A DNA stretch of 46,484 bases. Source: Proteiniphilum sp. UBA1403. GTDB taxonomy: Bacteria; Bacteroidota; Bacteroidia; Bacteroidales; Dysgonomonadaceae. Shown piece after piece: positions 18,905 to 27,307 of this stretch; within the stretch, counting starts at the first letter, position 1, and each line of letters starts with the position of its first letter. The notes below the pieces were generated by a model. That model did no database searches, was not told where the DNA came from, and saw only the letters and a list, made by a program, of their open reading frames with translations. Both the position numbers and the translations under genes were made by a program. The stretch lies in contig DBQD01000036.1 of NCBI GenBank assembly GCA_002305715.1, forward strand, positions 145,885-192,368, given 5' to 3'.

Positions 18905-20218
18905 ATGGCAAAAGCTTTTCAAAAAATATATACACAAATTACACAGATCACGAAGGCTACCTGTTCGGTTAAAGCGACCAATGTAGGATATGATGAACTG
19001 GCTACAGTGGATGGTAGACTGGCTCAGGTGGTGAAAATCATGGGTGATGATGTGACACTACAAATTTTTGAGGGTACCGAAGGAGTACCTACTAATGCCG
19101 AAGTAATATTTATGGGCAGTTCGCCGTCACTCCGTGTAAGTGATCAACTTGCTGGACGTTTTTTCAATGCTTATGGTGACCCAATTGATGGTGGACCCTC
19201 TCCAGAAGGTGAAGAAAGAGCCATCGGTGGCCCATCTGTAAATCCCGTGCGGCGTAAACAACCATCAGAACTAATTGCTACAGGTATTGCTGGTATCGAC
19301 TTGAACAATACATTGGTTTCGGGTCAAAAGATTCCATTCTTTGCCGACCCCGACCAACCTTTTAACCAAGTAATGGCTACTGTGGCTCTACGTGCAAAAG
19401 CAGACAAGATTATTTTAGGGGGCATGGGGATGACCAACGACGACTATCTCTACTTCAAAAATGTATTCAGTAATGCAGGCGCATTAGATCGAATCATCTC
19501 TTTCATGAACACCACTGAGAATCCTGCAGTAGAGCGACTGCTGGTTCCAGACATGGCATTGACAGCAGCAGAGTATTTTGCAGTAGATAAAAACGAAAAG
19601 GTTCTGGTCCTTCTAACCGATATGTCATCCTATGCTGATGCACTCTCCATCGTGTCAAACCGTATGGATCAGATTCCTTCAAAGGACTCCATGCCAGGAT
19701 CGCTCTATTCCGATTTAGCAAAGATCTATGAAAAAGCAGCCCAATTCCCTGCCGGTGGATCCATTACTATCCTTGCAGTAACAACACTATCTGGTGGAGA
19801 CATCACACATGCAGTTCCCGATAACACCGGATATATCACTGAGGGACAGCTATTTTTACGCTTCGACAGTGAAGTAGGAAAAGTAATTGTTGACCCTTTC
19901 CGTTCGTTGTCGAGACTGAAACAGCTGGTACAGGGCAGAAAAACTCGCGAAGACCATCCCCAACTTATGAATGCCGCTGTACGCCTTTACGCCGATGCAG
20001 CAAATGCAAAGACCAAGCAAGAAAATGGTTTCGACTTAACAGATTATGATCAACGCACACTTTCATTTGCCAAAGACTATTCAAATTATCTGATGGCTAT
20101 CGATGTTAACTTGAACACAGAGGAGATGCTCGATAAAACTTGGGAATTACTATCGGCACATTTCAAACCGGCAGAAGTTAATATGAAACAGGAATTGGTG
20201 GATAAGTATTGGAGATAA
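18905..20218 (+). CDS. ntpB: V/A-type ATPase regulatory subunit B
   Basis: 437 residues. The non-catalytic B subunit alternates with A in the head. The core fold is clear (GRFFNAYGDPIDGGP, then NPVRRKQPSELIATGIAGID), but the P-loop position reads SGQKIPFFADPDQPFNQV, lacking a Walker A lysine, as expected for B. The LTDMSSYADAL motif and SMPGSLYSDL segment match B subunits. Slightly shorter than many B subunits (about 455-465). The gap to ntpD is only 3 bases. Confidence 0.96.
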   Translation: MAKAFQKIYTQITQITKATCSVKATNVGYDELATVDGRLAQVVKIMGDDVTLQIFEGTEGVPTNAEVIFMGSSPSLRVSDQLAGRFFNAYGDPIDGGPSPEGEERAIGGPSVNPVRRKQPSELIATGIAGIDLNNTLVSGQKIPFFADPDQPFNQVMATVALRAKADKIILGGMGMTNDDYLYFKNVFSNAGALDRIISFMNTTENPAVERLLVPDMALTAAEYFAVDKNEKVLVLLTDMSSYADALSIVSNRMDQIPSKDSMPGSLYSDLAKIYEKAAQFPAGGSITILAVTTLSGGDITHAVPDNTGYITEGQLFLRFDSEVGKVIVDPFRSLSRLKQLVQGRKTREDHPQLMNAAVRLYADAANAKTKQENGFDLTDYDQRTLSFAKDYSNYLMAIDVNLNTEEMLDKTWELLSAHFKPAEVNMKQELVDKYWR

Positions 20219-20221
20219 ATC

Positions 20222-20836
20222 ATGGCGATTAAATTTCAATATAATAAAACTTCACGCCAATTGTTGGAAAAGCAACTTGGCATACGTGAGCGGGCTCTTC
20301 CTACGTTACAAAACAAGGAAACTGCATTACGTATGGAAGTAAGGAAAGCCAAAGAAGATATTGAATCATTGGAAAAAGAGCTTGAGTCACAAGTGCGCTC
20401 TTACGACAAGATGATGGGAATGTGGACTGAGTTCGACCCCACACTGATACGTGTAAAAGATGTACGTCTATCTAGAAAAAAGATTGCGGGTGTAGTGATT
20501 CCTGTTCTTGAAGGGGTGGAATTTGAACAAAAACAGTTCAGCCTATTTAACCAGCCCAAATGGTTCCTCGATGGCGTAGAGACACTCAAAAAGCTTGCTG
20601 AAACAAGTATATTACGAGACTTTCATCTCATCCGACTTACTCGAATTGAACAGGCTCGAAAGAAGACAACACAAAAAGTGAACCTGTTCGAGAAAGTACA
20701 GATACCAGGATATAAAGAAGCTATTCTTAAAATTAAACGGTATCTAGAGGATGAAGAGAACCTCTCCAAATCATCTCAAAAGATTATGCGTACCCATCAG
20801 GAGCAACGGAGAAAGGAGGAAGGCAACATATGGTAG
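20222..20836 (+). CDS. ntpD: V/A-type ATPase subunit D (central rotor shaft)
   Basis: 204 residues, with long N- and C-terminal helices (about 5-60 and 150-200) that would form the antiparallel coiled coil of the rotor shaft inside the A3B3 head, and a short middle section. The N-terminal sequence (FQYNKTSRQLLEKQLGIRERALPTL) fits subunit D. In known enzymes D binds subunit F; no F gene follows here. Its stop overlaps the start of ntpI by 7 bases, indicating coupled translation. Confidence 0.9.
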   Translation: MAIKFQYNKTSRQLLEKQLGIRERALPTLQNKETALRMEVRKAKEDIESLEKELESQVRSYDKMMGMWTEFDPTLIRVKDVRLSRKKIAGVVIPVLEGVEFEQKQFSLFNQPKWFLDGVETLKKLAETSILRDFHLIRLTRIEQARKKTTQKVNLFEKVQIPGYKEAILKIKRYLEDEENLSKSSQKIMRTHQEQRRKEEGNIW

Positions 20837-22653
20837 CACAAATGAAAAAATTCACCTTTCTGACTTTTCATAAAGAGTATGACCGTTTTCTACACGACTT
20901 GCGCAACTTAGGATTGATTCATATAGTTGAACAGGAAGGGTGTGAAACAGATGAAGATTGTCTACATCAATTCATGTCCGATGCAAAGAAACTAGGTGAG
21001 TCATTAAAGATACTGAAGAAGCATAGGGATAAAAAAACTGTTTCTACATTAAACTATCCTGAGATAGAGCTTGGACATAAAATACCCAGATTGATAGAAG
21101 AAATTGAACAAAAGAAATCATCCCTGAACCAACAAATACAGATTGCGAAAAAAGAGCGCGAAGTTTTGCGTCCGTGGGGTGATTTTGATCCGGAAAATAT
21201 CAATCGACTCAGACAAGCTGGCTATTTTGTAAACTTCTTCATTTCTCCCAATAACAAATTTAACCCCAATTGGGAGACCATGTACAATGTGATAGTCCTA
21301 AAAGAAGAATCGTCAAAAACATATTTTATGACGATTAGCCATACCGAACAGATGGCTGAATTACTCGACCTTGAAGAGATTAAATTACCCGAGGTGTCTC
21401 TCTCCACCCTTGATCGGTTGATTAACTCCTTACAAGTAGAATTACATTTACAAGATAAGGCATTACAGAAACTATCCGATGATCTTCCTTCTGTGGAGGC
21501 AGCACTGAAAGATTTAGAAGCTGGTATAATCTTTCATAAGGTATCACAGAGTGCCACACCAATTGCCGACAAGAGACTGATGCTTCTTCAAGGATGGGCA
21601 CCTGCAGAAAATGCGGAAGAGATCGAAACATATTTGGAGACAAAAGATGTCTGGTTCGATGTGTCTGATCCTACACCAGACGATGATGTACCTATCCAGT
21701 TTCGCAACAAAGGCTTTTTCAGAATATTTGAGCCCATAGCCGAATTATATATGTTGCCAAAGTACAACGAAATTGACCTTACACCCTATTTTGCCCCTTT
21801 TTATATGTTATTCTTTGGTCTTTCATTGGGGGACATAGGATATGGTTTGTTCCTTTTTATTGTTGCAACTATTGTGAAGCTTTTAAAAAAAGAGAAACTT
21901 ACCACAAATTTAAAAGCTATTCTTTCTCTGGTACAAGTGTTAGGGGCATCCACCATGGTAGCAGGTCTGTTGACCGGTGGTTTCTTTGGCTTTGCCATCT
22001 ATGACCTCGACAACCCTATTGCACAAGCATTAAAAGAAAAAGCATATTTCAATAATAACCAAATGTTTGTGCTTTCTCTCGTACTAGGAGTTATACAAAT
22101 ACTTTTTGGGATGTGCCTGAAAGTAGCCAACCGCATCAAACAGTTTGGAATAATGCATGCATTGTCCACTATTGGCTGGATCATTTTGCTAACAAGTATA
22201 ATTGTAGCCTATCTTTTTCCAGCGCTGATACCAATGGGAGGAACATTGCACGTAATTATTCTGGGAATAGCAGCCATACTTATTTATTTCTTCAACTCAC
22301 CGGGTAAAAATCCTGCAGTGAACCTGGGTCTCGGACTATGGGACACATACAACATGGCTACAGGGTTATTGGGTGACGTATTATCGTATGTTCGTCTTTT
22401 CGCACTTGGTCTTTCAGGTGGTATCTTGGCCAGTGTCTTCAACAGTTTGGCCATAGGAATGAGTCCAGATAATGCAATTGCCGGACCCATTGTCGCAATC
22501 CTAATCTTTTTAGTAGGTCATGCAATCAATATCTTTATGAATGTACTTGGAGCTATTGTGCATCCGGTGCGACTCACATTCGTTGAATTCTATAAAAATG
22601 CAGAATTTAGCGGAGGTGGTAAGAAGTACAAACCCTTTCAAGAATCAATTTAA
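20830..22653 (+). CDS. ntpI: V/A-type ATPase subunit I (membrane stator, ion half-channel)
   Basis: 607 residues: an N-terminal cytosolic arm with coiled coils (about 1-330) and a C-terminal membrane domain with about seven or eight TM segments starting near residue 320. The essential arginine of the ion path is Arg522 in GDVLSYVRLFALGLSGG. Subunit I holds the two half-channels against the K ring and binds the peripheral stalk. The start ATG 20830 overlaps the end of ntpD by 7 bases. The gene is followed after 37 bases by ntpK. Confidence 0.95.
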   Translation: MVAQMKKFTFLTFHKEYDRFLHDLRNLGLIHIVEQEGCETDEDCLHQFMSDAKKLGESLKILKKHRDKKTVSTLNYPEIELGHKIPRLIEEIEQKKSSLNQQIQIAKKEREVLRPWGDFDPENINRLRQAGYFVNFFISPNNKFNPNWETMYNVIVLKEESSKTYFMTISHTEQMAELLDLEEIKLPEVSLSTLDRLINSLQVELHLQDKALQKLSDDLPSVEAALKDLEAGIIFHKVSQSATPIADKRLMLLQGWAPAENAEEIETYLETKDVWFDVSDPTPDDDVPIQFRNKGFFRIFEPIAELYMLPKYNEIDLTPYFAPFYMLFFGLSLGDIGYGLFLFIVATIVKLLKKEKLTTNLKAILSLVQVLGASTMVAGLLTGGFFGFAIYDLDNPIAQALKEKAYFNNNQMFVLSLVLGVIQILFGMCLKVANRIKQFGIMHALSTIGWIILLTSIIVAYLFPALIPMGGTLHVIILGIAAILIYFFNSPGKNPAVNLGLGLWDTYNMATGLLGDVLSYVRLFALGLSGGILASVFNSLAIGMSPDNAIAGPIVAILIFLVGHAINIFMNVLGAIVHPVRLTFVEFYKNAEFSGGGKKYKPFQESI

Positions 22654-22690
22654 GATAATTACAACAATCAATAAATTAAAAATAAAGTAA

Positions 22691-23152
22691 ATGGAAACAA
22701 ATTTATTAATTGCCTATACAGGCATTGCGATTATGATCACGCTCGCAGGAATAGGTAGCGCCTACGGAGTAACTATCGTGGGAAATGCCGCCATTGGAGC
22801 TGCAAAGAAGGTAGATGGAAAGTTCGGTAATTTCTTAGTTTTAACGGCACTACCAGGAACACAGGGTCTTTATGGTTTTGCCGGTTATTTCATGTTTCAG
22901 AATATTTTTAATATCCTGACACCCGAAATCACGATGTTTCAGGCAATGGCTACATTAGCCGCCGGAATTGGTCTTGGTTTTGTTGGTTTATTTTCATCCC
23001 TACGTCAGGGTCAAGTATGTGCAAACGGTGTTGCCTCCATTGGTCAAGGGCACGATGCATTCAGCAATACACTTATTTTGGCGGTATTCCCAGAACTTTA
23101 TGCCATCGTAGCACTTGCAGCAACTTTCCTCATGGGTTCTGCCGTAGCATAG
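22691..23152 (+). CDS. ntpK: V-type ATPase subunit K, four-helix rotor ring, Na+-type site
   Basis: 153 residues with two fused hairpins (four TM helices), each starting with a Gly-rich helix. Only the second hairpin has the ion-binding carboxylate, Glu135 in VFPELYAIV; the first carries LPGTQGLYGF. All five residues that ligate Na+ in Enterococcus hirae NtpK (Leu61, Thr64, Gln65, Gln110, Glu139) have equivalents here: Leu54, Thr57, Gln58, Gln106, Glu135. This suggests Na+ coupling, though the same side chains may carry H+. It is the last gene of the operon and its final 23 bases overlap the 3' end of the convergent CDF transporter gene. Confidence 0.95.
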   Translation: METNLLIAYTGIAIMITLAGIGSAYGVTIVGNAAIGAAKKVDGKFGNFLVLTALPGTQGLYGFAGYFMFQNIFNILTPEITMFQAMATLAAGIGLGFVGLFSSLRQGQVCANGVASIGQGHDAFSNTLILAVFPELYAIVALAATFLMGSAVA

Positions 23153-24053
23153 TACGATCAATTCCGATATCTTCCATTGATGCCGGATCTTCAACCGGTT
23201 CAATGTGGGTAGAGACAGTTACCGGCTCATCAAAAAGGCCGATAATTGTCTCTTCCACTATATCAGCCCAATCATGTCCCTGCTTCACACTCCAATCGCC
23301 AGGTACTAAAAGATGCATCGAAATAAATTTACGTTGTCCTGCTACACGCGTCATCAGGGAATGATATTCAATCTCATGCACCTTCAACGAGTCGAGGTAA
23401 AGTGTAACCTTCTCCAAATCCGCTTCTGGTATGGTCGCATCCATAAGGCCACTAGCCGATCGGCTAATTAGCTTATATCCGACATAGATAATATTTAGTG
23501 CTACGAGTATTGCAATAATAGGGTCTATGATGATCCATCCTGTGAATTTAACCAGTAAAATACCGACAATTACACCTCCAGAAGTCCACACATCCGTCAT
23601 CAAATGCCTTCCATCAGCCTCCAGCACAAGTGATTTTCTATTCTTTCCAATTCCAATAAGCACACTTCCTACCACCAAATTCACTACTGAGGCAAGTAAA
23701 GAAAATAATAAACCTACATTGATATTTTCAAGTGGAGCAGGTTCAATAATACGGGGTATCGCTGAACGAATTATGCTAAAAGCAGCTATAAGTATAAGCG
23801 CTCCTTCTGCTGCACTGGAAAAATATTCCGCTTTACTATGCCCAAAAAGGTGGTCTTCATCTGCAGGCTTTTGAGAGATTCTGAGCATAAGTAGCGCAAA
23901 AAGTACCGCAAATAAGTTGACAAATGACTCAAGTGCATCCGACAGAAGTCCCATAGATCCAGTTAGATGGTACGCATAGAACTTTAATATGATTGTCACA
24001 ATTGCAGCAGCAATAGAGAGATATAAAAACTTAGCGAGAGAAGTCAGTTTCAT
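23130..24053 (-). CDS. Cation diffusion facilitator (CDF) metal exporter
   Basis: 307 residues. Six TM segments followed by a cytoplasmic metal-binding domain of about 90 residues. The TM metal site is seen as SDALES in TM2 and HLMTD in TM5 (an H-x-x-x-D pair typical of Zn/Fe/Mn CDFs), and the DEDHLFGHSKAE loop after TM2-3 is characteristic. CDFs export divalent metals such as Zn2+ or Fe2+ in exchange for protons; the metal here is not certain. Its start ATG overlaps the stop of a 49-residue ORF as ATGA, and its 3' end overlaps ntpK by 23 bases in the opposite direction. Confidence 0.93.
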   Translation of the reverse strand: MKLTSLAKFLYLSIAAAIVTIILKFYAYHLTGSMGLLSDALESFVNLFAVLFALLMLRISQKPADEDHLFGHSKAEYFSSAAEGALILIAAFSIIRSAIPRIIEPAPLENINVGLLFSLLASVVNLVVGSVLIGIGKNRKSLVLEADGRHLMTDVWTSGGVIVGILLVKFTGWIIIDPIIAILVALNIIYVGYKLISRSASGLMDATIPEADLEKVTLYLDSLKVHEIEYHSLMTRVAGQRKFISMHLLVPGDWSVKQGHDWADIVEETIIGLFDEPVTVSTHIEPVEDPASMEDIGIDRTMLRQNP

Positions 24054-24199
24054 TGCGGCAAGGGTTTATATGACTCACAAAAATAGTCAATTAATTCAGG
24101 ATTCAACCTATTGAATATCGCAATATCTTCGAGACGAGTAAACCTCTCAGCTAAGTCTTGTTTTTTTCTGTGTGCGCTTGGAAATAGCTCGTTTTTCAT
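24050..24199 (-). CDS. 49-residue small protein coupled to the CDF gene
   Basis: ATG at 24199 and TGA at 24052-24050, sharing ATGA with the CDF start at 24053. An in-frame TAA sits seven codons upstream, so this ATG is the only sensible start. The product is soluble and charged: it begins MKNELFPSAHRKKQDLAERF and ends in PELIDYFCESYKPLPQ, with no TM segment or signal. The 4-base overlap points to translational coupling, so it may aid expression or assist the transporter. I do not recognise the family. Its first bases lie inside the divergent ffh promoter. Confidence 0.55.
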   Translation of the reverse strand: MKNELFPSAHRKKQDLAERFTRLEDIAIFNRLNPELIDYFCESYKPLPQ

Positions 24200-24208
24200 G
24201 TACTTTTG
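24178..24208 (+). promoter_or_regulatory. Promoter of ffh
   Basis: TTG at 24178-24180, 20 bases, then TACTTTTG at 24201-24208: a full match to the Bacteroidetes -33/-7 promoter. Transcription would begin near 24215, leaving a leader of about 90 bases before ffh. The promoter overlaps the 5' end of the minus-strand 49-residue ORF. Confidence 0.65.
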
Positions 24209-24302
24209 TGTTTTGAATTAGTCCCTTGTAGTTAAGACGATAAGAAGAACAATATTACAAAGGGTGACTTCAGGGAGTTAAACCAACAAGCTTATAATAT
24301 AT

Positions 24303-25628
24303 ATGTTTGAAAATTTAAGTGAGAGACTGGAGAGGTCATTTAAGATCCTGAAAGGTCAGGGTAAGATTACCGAGATTAACGTAGCTGAAACATTGAAAGA
24401 GGTACGTCGTGCCCTACTCGATGCCGACGTAAACTACAAAACCGCCAAGGAATTTACCGAAACCGTAAAACAGAAAGCACTGGGACAGGATGTGCTAAAT
24501 GCGGTGAAACCGGAACAAATGATGGTGAAGATTGTACACGATGAGCTTGCCGCATTAATGGGTGGCACAGCCATCGATATCCAAACCAAGGGTTCACCTG
24601 CCATCATCCTCATGTCAGGTCTTCAGGGATCAGGTAAAACTACTTTCTCAGGTAAATTAGCCCATATGCTCAAAACCAAACGTGGCAAGAACCCATTGTT
24701 GGTAGCGGGTGACGTTTATCGCCCTGCTGCAATTGAGCAACTTAAAATATTGGGAGAACAAATCGGAGTCCCTGTTTATTCAGAAGAAGAAAACAAGAAC
24801 CCTGTAAAGATTGCACAAAATGCTATTCAACATGCCAGACAATATGGTAAGGATCTGGTGATCATCGACACGGCTGGTCGCTTGGCAGTCGACGAGCAAA
24901 TGATGAACGAAATCGAGGCAATCAAGAAGGCAGTCAATCCGCATGAGATTCTTTTCGTTGTAGATGCTATGACTGGACAGGATGCCGTCAACACAGCCAA
25001 AGAATTCAACCAGCGGCTCGATTTCAATGGGGTTGTTCTCACTAAACTTGACGGTGATACCCGCGGTGGTGCGGCACTCTCCATTCGATCGGTAGTAGAC
25101 AAACCCATCAAATTTGTCGGTACTGGAGAAAAACTCGATGCCATCGATGTATTTCACCCCGAACGTATGGCCGACCGTATCTTGGGGATGGGAGACATCG
25201 TATCATTGGTAGAAAAAGCCCAAGAACAATATAACGAAGAAGAAGCTCGACGACTTCAGAAGAAGATCGCCAAGAATCAGTTCGACTTCAACGATTTTAT
25301 TGCCCAAATACAGCAAATAAAAAAGATGGGTAACCTGAAAGATCTTGCTTCAATGATACCTGGAGTGGGAAAACAGATAAAAGACCTTGATATCGATGAC
25401 GATGCTTTCAAAGGTATTGAAGCAATTATCCACTCCATGACTCCCGCAGAGCGCAGTAACCCTGAAATACTGAACGGTAGTCGCCGTGCCCGTATTGCCA
25501 AAGGAAGTGGCACCAATGTTCAAGAGGTGAATAAACTGATCAAACAGTTCGACGAAACCCGCAAAATGATGCGGATGATGACTTCGGGTGGCGGTAAACA
25601 AGCTATGCGAAATATGAGAAGAAGGTAA
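24303..25628 (+). CDS. ffh: Signal recognition particle protein Ffh (SRP54 GTPase)
   Basis: 441 residues, the usual size. It binds signal sequences of nascent membrane proteins and the SRP RNA, and docks with FtsY. An N domain (1-90) is followed by the G domain, with GLQGSGKTT (106-114), DTAGRL and TKLDGDTRGGAAL, and then the methionine-rich M domain ending in a basic tail (KQAMRNMRRR). It has its own promoter at 24178 and is followed after 25 bases by folD. The gene for its RNA partner is in the same window at 30896. Confidence 0.97.
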   Translation: MFENLSERLERSFKILKGQGKITEINVAETLKEVRRALLDADVNYKTAKEFTETVKQKALGQDVLNAVKPEQMMVKIVHDELAALMGGTAIDIQTKGSPAIILMSGLQGSGKTTFSGKLAHMLKTKRGKNPLLVAGDVYRPAAIEQLKILGEQIGVPVYSEEENKNPVKIAQNAIQHARQYGKDLVIIDTAGRLAVDEQMMNEIEAIKKAVNPHEILFVVDAMTGQDAVNTAKEFNQRLDFNGVVLTKLDGDTRGGAALSIRSVVDKPIKFVGTGEKLDAIDVFHPERMADRILGMGDIVSLVEKAQEQYNEEEARRLQKKIAKNQFDFNDFIAQIQQIKKMGNLKDLASMIPGVGKQIKDLDIDDDAFKGIEAIIHSMTPAERSNPEILNGSRRARIAKGSGTNVQEVNKLIKQFDETRKMMRMMTSGGGKQAMRNMRRR

Positions 25629-25653
25629 ATAAACCAAACACTATCAGTAAAAG

Positions 25654-26535
25654 ATGAAACTAATTGATGGAAAGGCAATTGCCAATCAAATTAAAAAGGA
25701 AATAGCCCAAGAAGTCATGCAAATAAAAGCAGCCGGAGGTAAAACGCCACATCTGGCTGCTGTTTTAGTAGGTCATGACGGAGGAAGTGAAACCTACGTT
25801 GCCAATAAAGTCCGTTCCTGTGAAGAGGTAGGATTCAAATCGACACTTATTCGATATGAAGATGATGTGACTGAGGCAGAGCTGCTCGCCTGTGTGGATC
25901 GTCTGAATAAAGATGCCGACATCGATGGTTTTATCGTTCAGCTCCCCCTACCCTCCCATATTTCCGAAGAAAAGGTCATCGAATCCATCGATTATCGCAA
26001 GGATGTGGATGGCTTTCATCCGGTAAACGTGGGTCGTATGTCACTCGGTATGCCCAGCTTCCTTTCTGCTACCCCAGCAGGTATTGTGGAACTATTAAAA
26101 CGATATGAGATTGAAACTAGGGGAAAACATTGTGTGATATTAGGGCGCAGTAATATTGTCGGTAAACCTGTATCAATGTTGATGATGCAGAAAGGATATC
26201 CAGGAGACTGCACCGTCACGGTGTGCCACAGCCGTACACAGAACATCAAAGAAATATGTCTACAGGCCGATATAATCATTGCAGCATTAGGTGTACCAGA
26301 ATTCCTCAAAGGAGATATGGTGAAAGAAGGGGTAGTCGTAATTGACGTAGGTACCACTCGTGTACCCAACACCAACACCAAATCAGGTTTCAAGCTGACT
26401 GGCGATGTGGCATTCAATGAAGTATCGCCTAAATGCTCGCACATTACACCTGTACCGGGAGGTGTAGGTCCCATGACCATCGTTTCATTACTTAGAAACA
26501 CCCTGTTGGCAGGAAAAAAGGCCATATATTCCTAA
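25654..26535 (+). CDS. folD: Bifunctional methylenetetrahydrofolate dehydrogenase/cyclohydrolase
   Basis: 293 residues. FolD interconverts 5,10-methylene-, methenyl- and 10-formyl-tetrahydrofolate in the cytoplasm, using NADP+ or NAD+. The catalytic Tyr48 and Lys52 lie in YVANKVRSCEEVGF; QLPLPSHI, GRSNIVGKP (nucleotide-binding loop) and PVPGGVGPMT are all present. Probably co-transcribed with ffh (25-base gap) and with the SDR gene 7 bases downstream. It supplies the same one-carbon pool as GcvT, whose gene lies 2 kb away. Confidence 0.97.
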   Translation: MKLIDGKAIANQIKKEIAQEVMQIKAAGGKTPHLAAVLVGHDGGSETYVANKVRSCEEVGFKSTLIRYEDDVTEAELLACVDRLNKDADIDGFIVQLPLPSHISEEKVIESIDYRKDVDGFHPVNVGRMSLGMPSFLSATPAGIVELLKRYEIETRGKHCVILGRSNIVGKPVSMLMMQKGYPGDCTVTVCHSRTQNIKEICLQADIIIAALGVPEFLKGDMVKEGVVVIDVGTTRVPNTNTKSGFKLTGDVAFNEVSPKCSHITPVPGGVGPMTIVSLLRNTLLAGKKAIYS

Positions 26536-26542
26536 AAAAAAC

Positions 26543-27298
26543 ATGAGTGAAACAGACAAACATGTAATTATAACCGGTGGAGCACAAGGTATCGGTAGAA
26601 TCATTACCGAAGAACTGTTAAAGAGCAATTACACCGTATCAGTTTTTGATATAGACAACGAAGCAATTGATGAGCTCCGTCCACATTTTCTCGGGCAAAA
26701 CTGTAATTTCTTCGTTACAGATGTCTCCAATGAGATGAGCATTTGCACGTCCATCAAATCAGCCATCATGCAATCAGGACCGGTATATGGATTAATAAAC
26801 AATGCCGTATATGAGGTTTTTAAGCCAATGGAGGAACTTTCGTCCGATGAATGGAACAAAGCAATTTCTACCAATCTGTCCGGCACTTTTTACTGCAGCA
26901 AGCATCTTGCCCCTTCATTGCGAGAAACAAAAGGGTCTATCGTGAATATGTGTTCTACCAGAGCCTTTCAGTCCGAGGCAAATACAGAGTCCTATTCGGC
27001 CTCCAAGGGTGGTATTTTCTCACTCACTCATTCTATGGCCATAAGCCTAGCACCCTATGTGAGAGTGAACAGCATCAGTCCCGGTTGGATTGATGTTTCC
27101 GCTATAAAGAAAAAGAGAATAGCCAAACAGATCCCTCTTTCACAAGAGGATCACTTGCAACACCCAGCCGGACGTGTAGGAAATGCGTGGGATATTGCTC
27201 GTATGGTGTTGTTTTTATTGGATGCAAAGAACAGTTTCATTACAGGTCAGAACTTCATTATTGATGGGGGTATGACGAAGAAAATGATTTACGTTTAG
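26543..27298 (+). CDS. Short-chain dehydrogenase/reductase (SDR)
   Basis: 251 residues, classical SDR. The cofactor motif TGGAQGIG (11-18) and an acidic residue after beta-2 (VFDID) favour NAD(H). The catalytic tetrad Asn111, Ser138, Tyr151, Lys155 is complete (YSASKGG). A usual NNAG motif is NNAV here. The C-terminal DGGMTKK is the family pattern. Substrate unknown. It starts 7 bases after folD and ends 9 bases before the convergent flippase-like gene. Confidence 0.92.
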   Translation: MSETDKHVIITGGAQGIGRIITEELLKSNYTVSVFDIDNEAIDELRPHFLGQNCNFFVTDVSNEMSICTSIKSAIMQSGPVYGLINNAVYEVFKPMEELSSDEWNKAISTNLSGTFYCSKHLAPSLRETKGSIVNMCSTRAFQSEANTESYSASKGGIFSLTHSMAISLAPYVRVNSISPGWIDVSAIKKKRIAKQIPLSQEDHLQHPAGRVGNAWDIARMVLFLLDAKNSFITGQNFIIDGGMTKKMIYV

Positions 27299-27307
27299 CG
27301 TGTTGAA

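Noticed and set aside
26016..26525. 169-codon minus-strand frame inside folD
   Set aside because: It is antisense to a complete folD gene with all motifs; no independent support.
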